From: Streptomyces cyaneus
GTDB lineage: Bacteria; Actinomycetota; Actinomycetes; Streptomycetales; Streptomycetaceae
Direction of reading: 5' to 3'
Assembly (NCBI RefSeq): GCF_004028635.1
Contig: NZ_RQJW01000011.1
Coordinates: 62,001-126,000 of the forward strand
DNA: 64,000 nucleotides
A program made the translations under genes and the position numbers. Below, in pieces: positions 33,393 through 42,353 of this stretch; within the stretch, counting starts at the first letter, position 1, and every line of letters begins with the position of its first letter. The notes below the pieces were generated by a model. The model searched no databases. It was given only the letters and a program-made list of their open reading frames with translations, and had not been told where the DNA came from.

Positions 33393-34109
33393 TCAGCCGG
33401 TGCGACGCAGGGCCTCCGACAGGCGGCCCGCGGCGTCGATGACCGCCTGGGCGTGCATACGGCCCGGGTGGCGGGTCAGCCGCTCGATGGGGCCGGACAC
33501 CGATACGGCGGCCACCACGCGGTTCGACGGGCCGCGTACGGGCGCGGAGACGGACGCGACGCCCGGCTCGCGCTCGCCGATCGACTGGGCCCAGCCCCGG
33601 CGTCGTACGCCGGAGAGCGCGGTGGCCGTGAAGCGGGCGCCCTGCAGGCCGCGGTGCAGGCGCTCCGGCTCCTCCCAGGCCATGAGGATCTGGGCCGAGG
33701 AGCCTGCCTTCATGGTGAGCGTCGAGCCGACCGGGACCGTGTCCCGAAGGCCGGACAGGCGTTCCGCCGCGGCGACGCAGATGCGCATGTCGCCCTGGCG
33801 GCGGTAGAGCTGTGCGCTCTCGCCCGTGACGTCACGGAGGTGCGTGAGGACCGGGCCGGCGGTGGCGAGGAGACGGTCCTCACCCGCGGCCGCGGCCAGT
33901 TCTGCCAGGCGAGGGCCGAGAATGAAACGGCCCTGCATGTCGCGCGCCACCATGCGGTGGTGTTCCAGAGCCACGGCCAGCCGGTGAGCCGTGGGTCGTG
34001 CCAGTCCGGTGGCCGCCACAAGCCCCGCGAGGGTGGCCGGACCGGACTCCAGGGCGCTCAGGACAAGGGCTGCCTTGTCCAGAACGCCGACGCCGCTACT
34101 GTTGTCCAT
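33393..34109 (-). CDS. ndgR: IclR-family regulator NdgR (controls leucine genes)
   Basis: The 238-residue IclR protein starts at the ATG at 34109. The N-terminal winged HTH reads LVAATGLARPTAHRLAVALEHH and the C-terminal effector domain has GSTLTMKAGSSAQILMAW and VSVSGPIERL. In Streptomyces NdgR sits next to leuCD and regulates branched-chain amino acid genes and, indirectly, antibiotic production. Orthology rests on length, motifs and position. There is no Shine-Dalgarno, and a promoter 6 nt upstream points to a leaderless mRNA. It is divergent from leuC. Confidence 0.92.
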   Translation of the reverse strand: MDNSSGVGVLDKAALVLSALESGPATLAGLVAATGLARPTAHRLAVALEHHRMVARDMQGRFILGPRLAELAAAAGEDRLLATAGPVLTHLRDVTGESAQLYRRQGDMRICVAAAERLSGLRDTVPVGSTLTMKAGSSAQILMAWEEPERLHRGLQGARFTATALSGVRRRGWAQSIGEREPGVASVSAPVRGPSNRVVAAVSVSGPIERLTRHPGRMHAQAVIDAAGRLSEALRRTG

Positions 34110-34115
34110 GAAACG

Positions 34116-34144
34116 ATACTCGCGTCTCACTCTGTGAAACGCAA
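34116..34144 (-). promoter_or_regulatory. Promoter of ndgR, leaderless, with TGAAACG repeats
   Basis: On the minus strand TTGCGT (34139-34144) and GAGTAT (34116-34121) are 17 bp apart, placing the start at the ATG. TGAAACG occurs twice on the plus strand (34109-34115 and 34135-34141), 26 bp apart, flanking the core promoter. The repeats are candidate regulator sites. Confidence 0.45.
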
Positions 34145-34308
34145 GTTCAATTTTCCGTGGAACACGCCACTCTGGAAGAACGAAGGCAGAGCGGCCCGTG
34201 GACCAGAACGGGCCTGGCGGCGGGCGTCCGTACCGGGGCGCGGGCGGCAGTCGCCTCCTCAAGATCTCTAGTTGGGCCGGTGGACGCTTGCCGGCCGGAG
34301 GGAAAGCG

Positions 34309-35739
34309 ATGGGTAGGACACTCGCGGAGAAGGTCTGGGACGACCATGTCGTCCGGCGCGCCGAGGGCGAGCCCGACCTCCTCTTCATCGATCTGCACCT
34401 GCTGCACGAGGTGACCAGCCCGCAGGCCTTCGACGGCCTCCGCAAGAGCGGTCGCCAGGTGCGCCGGCTCGACCTGACCATCGCCACCGAGGACCACAAC
34501 ACCCCGACCCTCGACATCGACAAGCCCATCGCCGACCCGGTCTCCCGGGTCCAGCTGGAGACGCTGCGCAAGAACGCCGCCGAGTTCGGTGTGCGCCTGC
34601 ACCCGCTGGGCGACGTCGAGCAGGGCGTCGTGCACGTCGTCGGCCCGCAGCTGGGTCTGACCCAGCCCGGTATGACGGTCGTCTGCGGTGACTCCCACAC
34701 CTCCACGCACGGCGCCTTCGGCGGCCTGGCGTTCGGCATCGGCACCTCCCAGGTGGAGCACGTGCTGGCCACCCAGACGCTGCCGCTGGTCCGCCCGAAG
34801 ACCATGGCCATCACCGTCAACGGCGAACTGCCCGACGGCGTCACCGCCAAGGACCTGATCCTGGCGATCATCGCCCGGATCGGTACCGGCGGCGGCCAGG
34901 GCTACGTCCTGGAGTACCGCGGCTCCGCCATCGAGAAGCTCTCGATGGAGGCCCGGATGACCATCTGCAACATGTCGATCGAGGCCGGCGCCCGCGCGGG
35001 CATGATCGCCCCCGACCAGACCACCTTCGACTACCTCGAGGGCCGTCCGCACGCGCCCAAGGGCGAGGACTGGGACGCGGCCGTCGCGTACTGGAAGACG
35101 CTGAAGACGGACGAGGACGCCGAGTTCGACGCCGAGGTCGTCATCGAGGCCGCCGAGCTGTCCCCGTTCGTCACCTGGGGCACCAACCCGGGCCAGGGCG
35201 CGCCGCTTTCGGCGTCCGTCCCCGACCCTGCTTCGTACGAAGACGCTTCGGAGCGCCTCGCCGCCGAAAAGGCCCTGGAATACATGGGGTTGGAGGCCGG
35301 TCAGCCGCTGCGGTCCATCAAGGTGGACACCGTCTTCGTAGGCTCCTGCACCAACGGCCGCATCGAGGACCTGCGCGCCGCCGCCGAGCTGCTGAAGGGC
35401 CGCAAAGTCGCCGACGGGCTGCGGATGCTGGTCGTTCCGGGCTCCGCGCGAGTGGGTCTGCAGGCCGTCTCCGAGGGTCTGGACGTCGTCTTCAAGGAGG
35501 CCGGCGCCGAGTGGCGGCACGCGGGCTGCTCGATGTGCCTGGGCATGAACCCCGACCAGCTGGCCCCCGGTGAGCGCTCCGCGTCCACCTCCAACCGCAA
35601 CTTCGAGGGCAGGCAGGGCAAGGGCGGCCGCACCCACCTGGTGTCGCCGCAGGTCGCCGCCGCGACCGCCGTGCTGGGCCACCTGGCCTCCCCGGCCGAT
35701 CTGTCCGACGTCGAGACCCGTACGCCCGCTGGAGTCTGA
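34309..35739 (+). CDS. leuC: 3-isopropylmalate dehydratase large subunit
   Basis: The 476-residue protein starts at the ATG at 34309 after GGAGGGAAA. It carries the aconitase-type [4Fe-4S] ligands ([13 protein letters not shown], and two Cys in [11 protein letters not shown]) and active-site blocks [19 protein letters not shown] and SVSPFVT-like [10 protein letters not shown]. With LeuD it isomerises 2- to 3-isopropylmalate in leucine synthesis. leuD starts 6 nt after the stop. NdgR is the expected regulator from the divergent gene. A 5' extension of the frame to 34198 exists but lacks a ribosome site. Confidence 0.97.
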   Translation: MGRTLAEKVWDDHVVRRAEGEPDLLFIDLHLLHEVTSPQAFDGLRKSGRQVRRLDLTIATEDHNTPTLDIDKPIADPVSRVQLETLRKNAAEFGVRLHPLGDVEQGVVHVVGPQLGLTQPGMTVVCGDSHTSTHGAFGGLAFGIGTSQVEHVLATQTLPLVRPKTMAITVNGELPDGVTAKDLILAIIARIGTGGGQGYVLEYRGSAIEKLSMEARMTICNMSIEAGARAGMIAPDQTTFDYLEGRPHAPKGEDWDAAVAYWKTLKTDEDAEFDAEVVIEAAELSPFVTWGTNPGQGAPLSASVPDPASYEDASERLAAEKALEYMGLEAGQPLRSIKVDTVFVGSCTNGRIEDLRAAAELLKGRKVADGLRMLVVPGSARVGLQAVSEGLDVVFKEAGAEWRHAGCSMCLGMNPDQLAPGERSASTSNRNFEGRQGKGGRTHLVSPQVAAATAVLGHLASPADLSDVETRTPAGV

Positions 35740-35745
35740 GAAGTC

Positions 35746-36339
35746 ATGGAAGCATTCACCACGCACACCGGCCGGGCCGTTCCGCTGCGCCGCTCCAACG
35801 TCGACACCGACCAGATCATCCCTGCTCACTGGCTCAAGAAGGTGACTCGGGACGGGTTCGAGGACGGGCTGTTCGAGGCCTGGCGCAAGGACGAGACGTT
35901 CATCCTCAACCGGCCCGAGCGCGAAGGCGCCACGGTTCTGGTCGCCGGTCCCGACTTCGGCACCGGGTCCTCCCGTGAGCACGCCGTGTGGGCGCTGCAG
36001 AACTACGGCTTCAAGGCCGTCATCTCCTCGCGCTTCGCCGACATCTTCCGCGGCAACTCGCTCAAGAACGGCCTGCTCACGGTGGTTCTGGAGCAGAAGA
36101 TCGTGGACGCGCTGTGGGAGCTCACCGAGAAGGACCCCACGGCTGAGGTCACTGTGGACCTTGAGGCTCGTGAGGTGCGCGCCGAGGGCATCACCGCCTC
36201 CTTCGAGCTGGACGAGAACTCCCGCTGGCGGCTGCTGAACGGCCTCGACGACATCTCGATCACCCTGCAGAACGAGGCCGACATCGCCGCCTACGAGGCG
36301 AAGCGGCCGTCGTTCAAGCCGCGCACGCTCCAGGCCTGA
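35746..36339 (+). CDS. leuD: 3-isopropylmalate dehydratase small subunit
   Basis: The 197-residue swivelling subunit starts at the ATG at 35746. Signatures are the N-terminal [16 protein letters not shown], the substrate-binding [23 protein letters not shown] and [15 protein letters not shown]. It completes the LeuCD heterodimer. Two strong hairpins follow the stop and end the operon. Confidence 0.97.
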   Translation: MEAFTTHTGRAVPLRRSNVDTDQIIPAHWLKKVTRDGFEDGLFEAWRKDETFILNRPEREGATVLVAGPDFGTGSSREHAVWALQNYGFKAVISSRFADIFRGNSLKNGLLTVVLEQKIVDALWELTEKDPTAEVTVDLEAREVRAEGITASFELDENSRWRLLNGLDDISITLQNEADIAAYEAKRPSFKPRTLQA

Positions 36340-36340
36340 T

Positions 36341-36382
36341 CCGAAAGTCCGAGCCAAGGCTTCGCCGCAAGGCGACTTTCGG
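36341..36382 (+). terminator. Terminator 1 after leuD
   Basis: CCGAAAGTC (36341-36349) pairs with GACTTTCGG (36374-36382), starting right after the stop codon. Confidence 0.7.
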
Positions 36383-36398
36383 CCACCGCAACACCCGC

Positions 36399-36434
36399 GC
36401 AGTACCCCCGATCAGCCCCGATCGGGGGTACTGC
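36399..36434. terminator. Second, perfect 14-bp hairpin after leuD
   Basis: GCAGTACCCCCGAT (36399-36412) is the exact inverse of ATCGGGGGTACTGC (36421-36434), with an 8-nt loop. It could be a backup terminator or an operator for a factor acting on the next gene. Confidence 0.6.
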
Positions 36435-36618
36435 CATGTCTGCACCCGAACGGCCCTGCGCTGTGTGGGTGCGGCACTCAACTTCCCACGTTACGACGGG
36501 TGTTGCCGGGGTACGCGAGTGTTGTAGCCGTGGCTTCCGCAAGTGCCCGGAAGGCCATTTGAGGCCGGAGTTGCACCCCTGGCAGGCGACAACTCGCCCC
36601 AGATGGCACAATCTGTGC

Positions 36619-36849
36619 ATGGAACACGACGGCCAACTCGAGCTCTATGCGGCAGTCGCGGACCAACTGAAGGAAGCGCACACAAGAGTGCGCGCACTGC
36701 AAGTCCCGGAGGGCGTACGGATGGCGCTGACCCGGAAGCTGCTGGTCATTACGGCCGCGGCCAAGCACGACGTCGCCGAAGCGACAAGGCGTCTGGAGGC
36801 GTTCATCGCGGACCTCGACGCGGGGCGATTCCCCGAAGAGGAACGCTGA
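36619..36849 (+). CDS. Small helical protein of unknown function
   Basis: The 76-residue product starts at the ATG at 36619. It is predicted all-helical (MEHDGQLELYAAVADQLKEA, RVRALQVPEGVRMALTRKLL, DVAEATRRLEAFIADLDAG), with no signal or membrane helix. CACAAT lies 6 nt upstream and no Shine-Dalgarno is seen, so it may be leaderless. GCACA-ATC-TGTGC overlaps this box. Its position between leuD and hupS matches a small conserved Streptomyces gene as I remember the region. Confidence 0.7.
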   Translation: MEHDGQLELYAAVADQLKEAHTRVRALQVPEGVRMALTRKLLVITAAAKHDVAEATRRLEAFIADLDAGRFPEEER

Positions 36850-36906
36850 ACACCTTCGAGATCGTCGAGTCTGTTGCGGCACAAGGGTGATTAGCCCGTT
36901 TCGTGT

Positions 36907-36935
36907 TTGATTTGCGGTATATATCTGCCTAACGT
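36907..36935 (+). promoter_or_regulatory. Promoter of hupS
   Basis: TTGATT (36907-36912) and TAACGT (36930-36935) are separated by 17 bp in a locally AT-rich stretch. The expected start site is near 36942, 45 nt before the GTG. Confidence 0.6.
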
Positions 36936-36986
36936 GCGAAAAAGCTTGAACACTTTCGTTCTGGCGATGTCTCCGAAGGGGAAGAC

Positions 36987-37631
36987 GTGAACAAGGCGCA
37001 GCTCGTAGAAGCGATTGCCGACAAGATGGGCGGCCGCCAGCAGGCCGCCGATGCTGTCGACCACGTACTGGACGCGATCGTCCGCGCGGTCGTCGCGGGT
37101 GAGCGGGTCTCGGTCACCGGCTTCGGTTCGTTCGAGAAGGTCGACCGTCCTGCTCGTTACGCCCGTAACCCTCAGACAGGCGAGCGGGTTCGGGTCAAGA
37201 AGACCTCCGTTCCGCGTTTCCGTGCGGGTCAGGGCTTCAAGGACCTGGTGAGCGGCTCGAAGAAGCTCCCCCGGGGCGGCGAGGTCGCCGTCAAGAAGGC
37301 GCCCAAGGGCAGCCTGACCGGTGGTGCCGCGGCGACGGTCAAGAAGGCCGCCGCGAAGAAGACCACCAAGGCGGCCGCGAAGAAGGTCACCGCGAAGAAG
37401 ACGACGACCAAGAAGACCACGGCCGCCGCCAAGAAGACCACCGCGAAGAAGGCGCCGGCGAAGAAGACCACGACGGCCACCAAGAAGACCACCGCGGCGA
37501 AGAAGACCACCGCGAAGAAGGCGACGGCCAAGAAGGCCCCGGCGAAGAAGGCGACCGCCAAGAAGGCGCCCGCCAAGAAGTCGACGGCTCGCAAGACCAC
37601 CGCCAAGAAGGCCACCGCTCGCAAGAGGTAG
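36987..37631 (+). CDS. hupS: HU-family nucleoid protein with lysine-rich H1-like tail (HupS)
   Basis: The 214-residue protein starts at the GTG at 36987 after GAAGGGGAAG. Residues 1-~92 are a complete HU fold ([47 protein letters not shown]). The remaining ~115 residues are repeated Lys/Ala/Thr/Pro units ([12 protein letters not shown] and variants), as in histone H1 and mycobacterial HupB. In Streptomyces this HU variant compacts chromosomes during sporulation. The tail is encoded by an imperfect AAGAAG-rich repeat array (37330-37630). Confidence 0.96.
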   Translation: MNKAQLVEAIADKMGGRQQAADAVDHVLDAIVRAVVAGERVSVTGFGSFEKVDRPARYARNPQTGERVRVKKTSVPRFRAGQGFKDLVSGSKKLPRGGEVAVKKAPKGSLTGGAAATVKKAAAKKTTKAAAKKVTAKKTTTKKTTAAAKKTTAKKAPAKKTTTATKKTTAAKKTTAKKATAKKAPAKKATAKKAPAKKSTARKTTAKKATARKR

Positions 37632-37650
37632 AGCCGCAGGGGCACTCACG

Positions 37651-37688
37651 CGCCGGGCCGGACTCCGTGTGGAGTCCGGCCCGCGGCG
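37651..37688. terminator. Terminator after hupS
   Basis: GGGCCGGACTCC (37655-37666), a GTGT loop and GGAGTCCGGCCC (37671-37682) form a perfect 12-bp stem, with outer CGCC/GGCG pairing. It can also serve the convergent gene. Confidence 0.8.
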
Positions 37689-37705
37689 TGTTCGGGTTCG
37701 GTGGT

Positions 37706-37909
37706 TCAGAGGGTCTGCAACGTCACCAGCGTGATGCGCAGGGACTCGCCTTCGCCCTCCGTCTCGATGCGGACCCGTTGCCCGGGGCGCAGCAGCCGTA
37801 GGCCTCCGGCGTCGAAGGCGGGGGCGTCGAAGGGGACGGGGGTGCCGTCGTCAAGGAGGACGCTGCCGGAGTGGGTGTCGGCGTCGTAGGTGTATGCGGT
37901 GGCCTGCAT
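37706..37909 (-). CDS. Small beta-rich protein of unknown function
   Basis: The 67-residue product starts at the ATG at 37909 with AAGGTGG in place. The sequence ([24 protein letters not shown], then [13 protein letters not shown] and LRITLVTL) reads like a small OB/cold-shock-like barrel without RNP motifs. High third-position GC and a good ribosome site support it. It lies 39 nt downstream of cofC on the same strand and may be co-transcribed. Confidence 0.75.
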   Translation of the reverse strand: MQATAYTYDADTHSGSVLLDDGTPVPFDAPAFDAGGLRLLRPGQRVRIETEGEGESLRITLVTLQTL

Positions 37910-37948
37910 GGCTGCCACCTTACGACGGGTCGTGGTTCGGCGTTGCGG

Positions 37949-38587
37949 TTACTGTTCCTTGATCAGCAGGCGTGCCGCTGCCGTCGCCGTTCGTGGGCCC
38001 ACACCCAAGGTCAATGCCGCTCGCAGGTCGGCGCCGGTGTCCACGTCCTGGCGTACGGAATCCACCTCGTCGAGGTCGAGTTCCATCGCCCCGGACTCGC
38101 GATGGCGGGCCCGGGAATCCGTGCCGAATGCCGGCAGTAATTCCTGCCCCGGGGCTGCGGCCAACAGTGTCGTGCCGATTGCTGCCGCGTCCGGTAGAAA
38201 TGCGCGTGGGAATTCCGCGGCCGAGTCCAGGACTCGGGCCAATTCCAGCGGGCGCAGGGCGGGGAGATCGGCGTTCAGGGCTGCTACGGCGCTTTCGGGG
38301 CGACAGGAGCGTACGATCGCCGCCCCGTGCGCCAGCGCCGCGTTGAGGCCGTCGTCCGGCTCGTCCGGGACGATGTGGGCGCCAAGTGCGCCCAGCTCGC
38401 GGCCGGCCAGGGCGTCGTTCGTGACGACTGCCACATCCTTCACCGCCGGGCTGGCCAGCGCCGCCGCGACGGTGTCCTGGGCGAAGGCGAGGGCCAGGCC
38501 CGGACGCAGTGCGTCGGCCGCGGCGTCCGAGAGCCTGCTCTTCGCCCGCGACAGGGGCTTCAGGGGTATCACCAAGGTCCACTGCAC
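37949..38587 (-). CDS. cofC: 2-phospho-L-lactate guanylyltransferase (coenzyme F420 synthesis)
   Basis: The 212-residue protein starts at the GTG at 38587. CofC signatures are VIPLKPLSRAKSRLSD at the N terminus, DVAVVTNDALAGRELGALGAHIVPDEPDDGLNAAL in part, and NADLPALRPLEL. The final part has FGTDSRARHRESGAMELDL. The enzyme makes the GDP- or GTP-activated phospholactate/phosphoenolpyruvate donor used by CofD. cofD and cofE are not in the window. Confidence 0.92.
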   Translation of the reverse strand: MQWTLVIPLKPLSRAKSRLSDAAADALRPGLALAFAQDTVAAALASPAVKDVAVVTNDALAGRELGALGAHIVPDEPDDGLNAALAHGAAIVRSCRPESAVAALNADLPALRPLELARVLDSAAEFPRAFLPDAAAIGTTLLAAAPGQELLPAFGTDSRARHRESGAMELDLDEVDSVRQDVDTGADLRAALTLGVGPRTATAAARLLIKEQ

Positions 38588-38756
38588 GAGCGTTTCGTCC
38601 CTCTCTAGTCGCGGCCATTGTCACTCAGCCGTCACCAGGGGCATCTGGCGGTTGCGGCGGCGAGGCGTACGGTGTTCTCGACAGACCGGCGGCCTGGGGC
38701 GACACTTGTGCGGCCCCCCGGCCCGATGACCTTGGTCCCTAGAGGAAGGTGTCCGC

Positions 38757-39572
38757 GTGCCCCGCCGCAGAATCGGCTTCTGGTACCGCTTCGCCGCGGT
38801 GCTCTGCAAACCGCCGCTGGTGGTTCTGATCAAGCGGGACTGGCGCGGAATGGAGCACATTCCGGCCGAGGGTGGATTTATCACCGCGGTGAACCACAAT
38901 TCGCACATCGATCCCTTCGCGTACGCGCACTTTCAGTACAACACCGGCCGGGTTCCGCGATTCCTCGCGAAGAGCGGGCTTTTCAAGAAGGGATTCGTCG
39001 GCGCCGCTATGCGCGGCACCGGGCAGATCCCCGTCTACCGGGAAACCACGGACGCGCTGAGCGCCTTCCGCGCCGCGATCGACGCCGTGGAGCGCGGCGA
39101 GTGCGTCGCGTTCTATCCCGAGGGCACCATCACCCGCGACCCCGACCAGTGGCCCATGACCGCCAAGACCGGTGCCGCACGGGTCGCGCTGCAGACCAAG
39201 TGCCCGGTGATCCCGGTCGCGCAGTGGGGCGCCAACGAACTGCTGCCGCCCTACGCGAAGAAGGCCAACGTCCTTCCGCGCAAGACCCACCGGGTGCTCG
39301 CGGGCCCGCCCGTGGACCTCGCGCGCTTCTACGACAAGGAGATGACCCCGGACCTGCTCAAGGAGGCGACCGAGGTCATCATGGCCGCCATCACCCGCCA
39401 GCTGGAGGAGATCCGCGGCGAGAAGGCGCCCGAGACGCCGTACGATCCGCGCCAGGAGCGCATCGAGCAGCGCCGCAGGACCGCCGCGCAGAACCGGCAG
39501 TCCCAGCAGGCGTCGCAGCAGCCGAGGGCCGAACAGGAAAAGGCCGAGCAGGAAGAGGGGCAGGGCACGTGA
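38757..39572 (+). CDS. 1-acyl-sn-glycerol-3-phosphate acyltransferase (PlsC family)
   Basis: The GTG at 38757 follows AGGAAGG. The 271-residue membrane-associated enzyme has the acyltransferase boxes NHNSHID (catalytic H-x4-D), FKKGFVGAAMRGTGQIPV, FYPEGTI and PVIPVAQWG. The last ~50 residues are charged and Gln-rich, probably disordered. It should convert lysophosphatidate to phosphatidate. Its stop overlaps the gpsA GTG by 4 nt, coupling two steps of phospholipid synthesis. Confidence 0.93.
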   Translation: MPRRRIGFWYRFAAVLCKPPLVVLIKRDWRGMEHIPAEGGFITAVNHNSHIDPFAYAHFQYNTGRVPRFLAKSGLFKKGFVGAAMRGTGQIPVYRETTDALSAFRAAIDAVERGECVAFYPEGTITRDPDQWPMTAKTGAARVALQTKCPVIPVAQWGANELLPPYAKKANVLPRKTHRVLAGPPVDLARFYDKEMTPDLLKEATEVIMAAITRQLEEIRGEKAPETPYDPRQERIEQRRRTAAQNRQSQQASQQPRAEQEKAEQEEGQGT

Positions 39573-40579
39573 GCAAGCCCGTCAAGGCGGCAGTTCTGAG
39601 TGCCGGTTCATGGGGTACGGCCTTCGGCATCGTCCTCGCCGACGCCGGGTGCGAGGTCACCCTGTGGGCCCGTCGCGCCGAGGTCGCCGAGGCCATCAAC
39701 TCGACCCGCACGAACCCCGACTACTTCCCCGGCGTCGAGCTCCCGCAAGGCATGCGGGCGACCACGGACCCCGCCGAGGCCATGGCCGGCGCAGACTTCA
39801 CGGTGCTGTCCGTCCCCTCCCAGACGCTGCGCGCCAACCTCGCCGAGTGGACCCCGATGCTGGCGCCGGGCACGGTTCTCGTGTCGCTGATGAAGGGCGT
39901 CGAACTCGGCACCACCATGCGGATGAGCGAGGTCATCGAAGACGTGGCCAAGGTCGGCCACGACCGCATCGCCGTCGTCACCGGACCCAACCTCGCCCGC
40001 GAGATCGCCGCGCGGATGCCGGCCGCCGCGGTGGTCGCATGCACCGACGAGGCCGTCGCCCAGCGCCTCCAGGCCGCCAGCCACACACCGTACTTCCGCC
40101 CCTACACCAATACGGACGTGGTGGGTTGCGAACTGGGCGGTGCCGTGAAGAACGTCATCGGCCTCGCCGTCGGCATCGCGGACGGCATGGGCCTCGGCGA
40201 CAACGCCAAGGGCTCGCTCATCACACGCGGCCTCGCCGAGACCACGCGACTCGGCGTCGCGCTGGGCGCCGACCCGTTGACCTTCTCCGGACTCGCGGGC
40301 CTGGGCGACCTGGTGGCGACCTGCTCCTCGCCGCTGTCCCGCAACCACACCTTCGGCACCAACCTCGGCAAGGGCATGACCCTCCAGGAGACCATCGCGG
40401 TCACCAAGCAGACCGCCGAGGGCGTCAAGTCCTGTGAGTCCGTGCTGGATCTGGCCCGCCGGCACGGCGTCGACATGCCGATCACGGAGACGGTCGTCGG
40501 CATCGTGCACGAGGGCAAGCCGCCGGTGGTCGCGCTCAAGGAGCTGATGTCGCGCAGCGCAAAGCCCGAGCGACGCTGA
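39569..40579 (+). CDS. gpsA: Glycerol-3-phosphate dehydrogenase [NAD(P)+]
   Basis: The 336-residue enzyme starts at the GTG at 39569 (GTGA overlap). It has the NAD-binding GSWGTAFGIVLAD, the SVPSQTLRANL block, TGPNLAREIA, the catalytic Lys region GAVKNVIGLAVGIADGMGLGDNAKGSLITRG and FSGLAGLGDLVATCSS. It makes sn-glycerol 3-phosphate for phospholipids, directly upstream in pathway of the acyltransferase gene that precedes it. Confidence 0.96.
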   Translation: MSKPVKAAVLSAGSWGTAFGIVLADAGCEVTLWARRAEVAEAINSTRTNPDYFPGVELPQGMRATTDPAEAMAGADFTVLSVPSQTLRANLAEWTPMLAPGTVLVSLMKGVELGTTMRMSEVIEDVAKVGHDRIAVVTGPNLAREIAARMPAAAVVACTDEAVAQRLQAASHTPYFRPYTNTDVVGCELGGAVKNVIGLAVGIADGMGLGDNAKGSLITRGLAETTRLGVALGADPLTFSGLAGLGDLVATCSSPLSRNHTFGTNLGKGMTLQETIAVTKQTAEGVKSCESVLDLARRHGVDMPITETVVGIVHEGKPPVVALKELMSRSAKPERR

Positions 40580-40611
40580 GCGACGCCGAGGGGAACGCCA
40601 CCCTCCGGACG

Positions 40612-40640
40612 CTGACTCGGACCCTACGGGCGGGTACGCT
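40612..40640 (+). promoter_or_regulatory. Promoter of ddlA
   Basis: CTGACT (40612-40617) and TACGCT (40635-40640) are 17 bp apart. The start site would be about 40647, almost at the ATG at 40650, so the leader is minimal. Confidence 0.5.
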
Positions 40641-40649
40641 CATCGCGAT

Positions 40650-41807
40650 ATGAGCACCGAGAACCTCCCCCAGAGCCCAGACCAGCAGCCTCGCAAGCCG
40701 CGCGTGGCCGTCGTGTTCGGCGGTCGCAGCTCCGAGCACGGGATCTCCATGGTCACCGCCGGCGCCGTACTGCGCGCGATCGACCGGGCGAAGTACGACG
40801 TCCTGCCGATCGGCATCACGCGGGAAGGCCGCTGGGTGCTCACCGCGGACGAACCGGAACGGATGGCGATCACCGATCGCCGTACGCCCGAGGTCGAGGA
40901 CCTCACCGACGCCGGCGAGGGCGGCGTGGTGCTCCCCGTCGACCCGGCGAACCGCGAAGTCGTCTACACCGAGCCCGGATCGGTACCCAAGGCGCTGGGC
41001 GAGATCGACGTCGTCTTCCCGGTGCTGCACGGCCCCTACGGCGAGGACGGCACCCTGCAGGGCCTGCTGGAGCTCTCCGGGGTGCCGTACGTGGGTTCCG
41101 GCGTGCTCGCCTCGGCCGTCGGCCAGGACAAGGAGTACATGAAGCGGGTGTTCACCTCGTTCGGGCTCAAGGTGGGCCCGTACGTGGTGATCCGGCCGCG
41201 GGAGTGGGAGCAGGACGAGTCCGCCGCCCGCAAGAAGATCATCGACCTCGCCGGCGACCACGGCTGGCCGCTCTTCGTGAAGCCCGCGCGCGCGGGTTCG
41301 TCGATCGGCATCACCAAGGTCGAGGATCTGTCCGGCCTGGACGAGGCGATCGCCGAGGCGCAGCGGCACGACCCGAAGATCCTTGTCGAGGCGGCGCTGC
41401 GCGGCCGTGAGATCGAGTGCGGGGTGCTGGAGTTCGAGGACGGGCCGCGCGCCTCCGCGCCGGCCGAGATCCCGCCGCCGGACGCCCACGCGTACTACGA
41501 CTTCGAGGCCAAGTACATCGACTCGACGCCCGGGATCGTGCCCGCGCCTCTGACGGCGCAGGAGACGGCCGAGGTCCAGCGCCTGGCGGTGGACGCCTTC
41601 GAGGCGGCCTCGTGCGAGGGCCTGGTGCGCGCGGACTTCTTCCTCACCGAGGACGGGGAGTTCGTGATCAACGAGATCAACACGATGCCCGGTTTCACGC
41701 CGATCTCGATGTACCCGCAGATGTGGCAGGCGAGCGGGATCAGCTACCCGGACCTCGTGGACAAGCTGATCCAGGCGGCGTTGCGGCGGTCCACCGGGCT
41801 CAGGTAG
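40650..41807 (+). CDS. ddlA: D-alanine--D-alanine ligase
   Basis: The 385-residue ATP-grasp enzyme has the N-terminal VAVVFGGRSSEHGISM, FPVLHGPYGEDGTLQGLLEL, the ATP-binding LFVKPARAGSSIGITKV, and the C-terminal metal/substrate motifs EINTMPGFTPISMYPQMW. It makes the D-Ala-D-Ala dipeptide of peptidoglycan. The residues near the omega loop match D-Ala rather than D-Lac ligases only by general similarity. No vancomycin-resistance neighbours are present. It ends overlapping the convergent DUF3515 gene by 8 nt. Confidence 0.96.
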   Translation: MSTENLPQSPDQQPRKPRVAVVFGGRSSEHGISMVTAGAVLRAIDRAKYDVLPIGITREGRWVLTADEPERMAITDRRTPEVEDLTDAGEGGVVLPVDPANREVVYTEPGSVPKALGEIDVVFPVLHGPYGEDGTLQGLLELSGVPYVGSGVLASAVGQDKEYMKRVFTSFGLKVGPYVVIRPREWEQDESAARKKIIDLAGDHGWPLFVKPARAGSSIGITKVEDLSGLDEAIAEAQRHDPKILVEAALRGREIECGVLEFEDGPRASAPAEIPPPDAHAYYDFEAKYIDSTPGIVPAPLTAQETAEVQRLAVDAFEAASCEGLVRADFFLTEDGEFVINEINTMPGFTPISMYPQMWQASGISYPDLVDKLIQAALRRSTGLR

Positions 41808-42333
41808 GAGGCGCAAGTTCCAGGTTGGCGGTCCCCTTGGGGATCGCCTTCTTGATGGCCGGCGCCATGTCGGTGAGCATTCCCGCGTTGTCCAGGCCCT
41901 TCGGCACCGTCACCTCGACGTACACCTTGCGATTGGCCGTGGTGAAGCGGGTCGAACCGTCGTCCTGCTTCTCCATCAGCCACTCGGCGCCGTTCACCGC
42001 ACCGCCGATCGCCTTCGGGTCGTCGCCGGTCGCCACCTTCGGGTCGACCATCTTGGGCGGCCGTGGTACACCGCAGCGCAGTATGATCGCCGGGTCGTCC
42101 CCCCAGCCCGCAGTCAGCGCGGACGAGGGCGAGGGATCCTCACGGCTCTCACCGTCCACCTTGGCCGGCAGTACCTTGTCCAGGTCCTGGCACAGCTTCG
42201 TGGCCTTCGCGTCGGGGCTGGGAACCGCCACGGACGCGCTGTCGTCTGCTGATGAACAGCCCGCGGCGGTGATCAGCAGGACGAGCGCGGGCAGCCCGAG
42301 GACAGAAATGTGCCGGTGACGGAAAGAGTTCAC
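41800..42333 (-). CDS. DUF3515 family lipoprotein
   Basis: The 177-residue protein starts at the GTG at 42333. The signal has a lipobox (LLITAAGCSS). The domain carries the family pattern CQDLDKVLPAKVDG, GWGDDPAIILRCGVPRPP and a final TANLEL. DUF3515 lipoproteins are found next to ddl and thiL in many actinobacteria; the role is unknown. The 3' end overlaps ddlA. Confidence 0.88.
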   Translation of the reverse strand: MNSFRHRHISVLGLPALVLLITAAGCSSADDSASVAVPSPDAKATKLCQDLDKVLPAKVDGESREDPSPSSALTAGWGDDPAIILRCGVPRPPKMVDPKVATGDDPKAIGGAVNGAEWLMEKQDDGSTRFTTANRKVYVEVTVPKGLDNAGMLTDMAPAIKKAIPKGTANLELAPPT

Positions 42334-42353
42334 CGCCCAAGGTTAGACGGGGG

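Noticed and set aside
34198-34308. 5' extension of leuC (37 extra codons) or a leucine leader peptide
   Set aside because: The extension has no ribosome site and is not part of the LeuC fold. The short frames here have no run of Leu codons followed by alternative hairpins, so no attenuator is supported.
37321-37631. AAGAAG-rich array considered as a CRISPR or satellite repeat
   Set aside because: It is in frame and encodes the Lys/Ala tail of HupS. There are no unique spacers of equal length.
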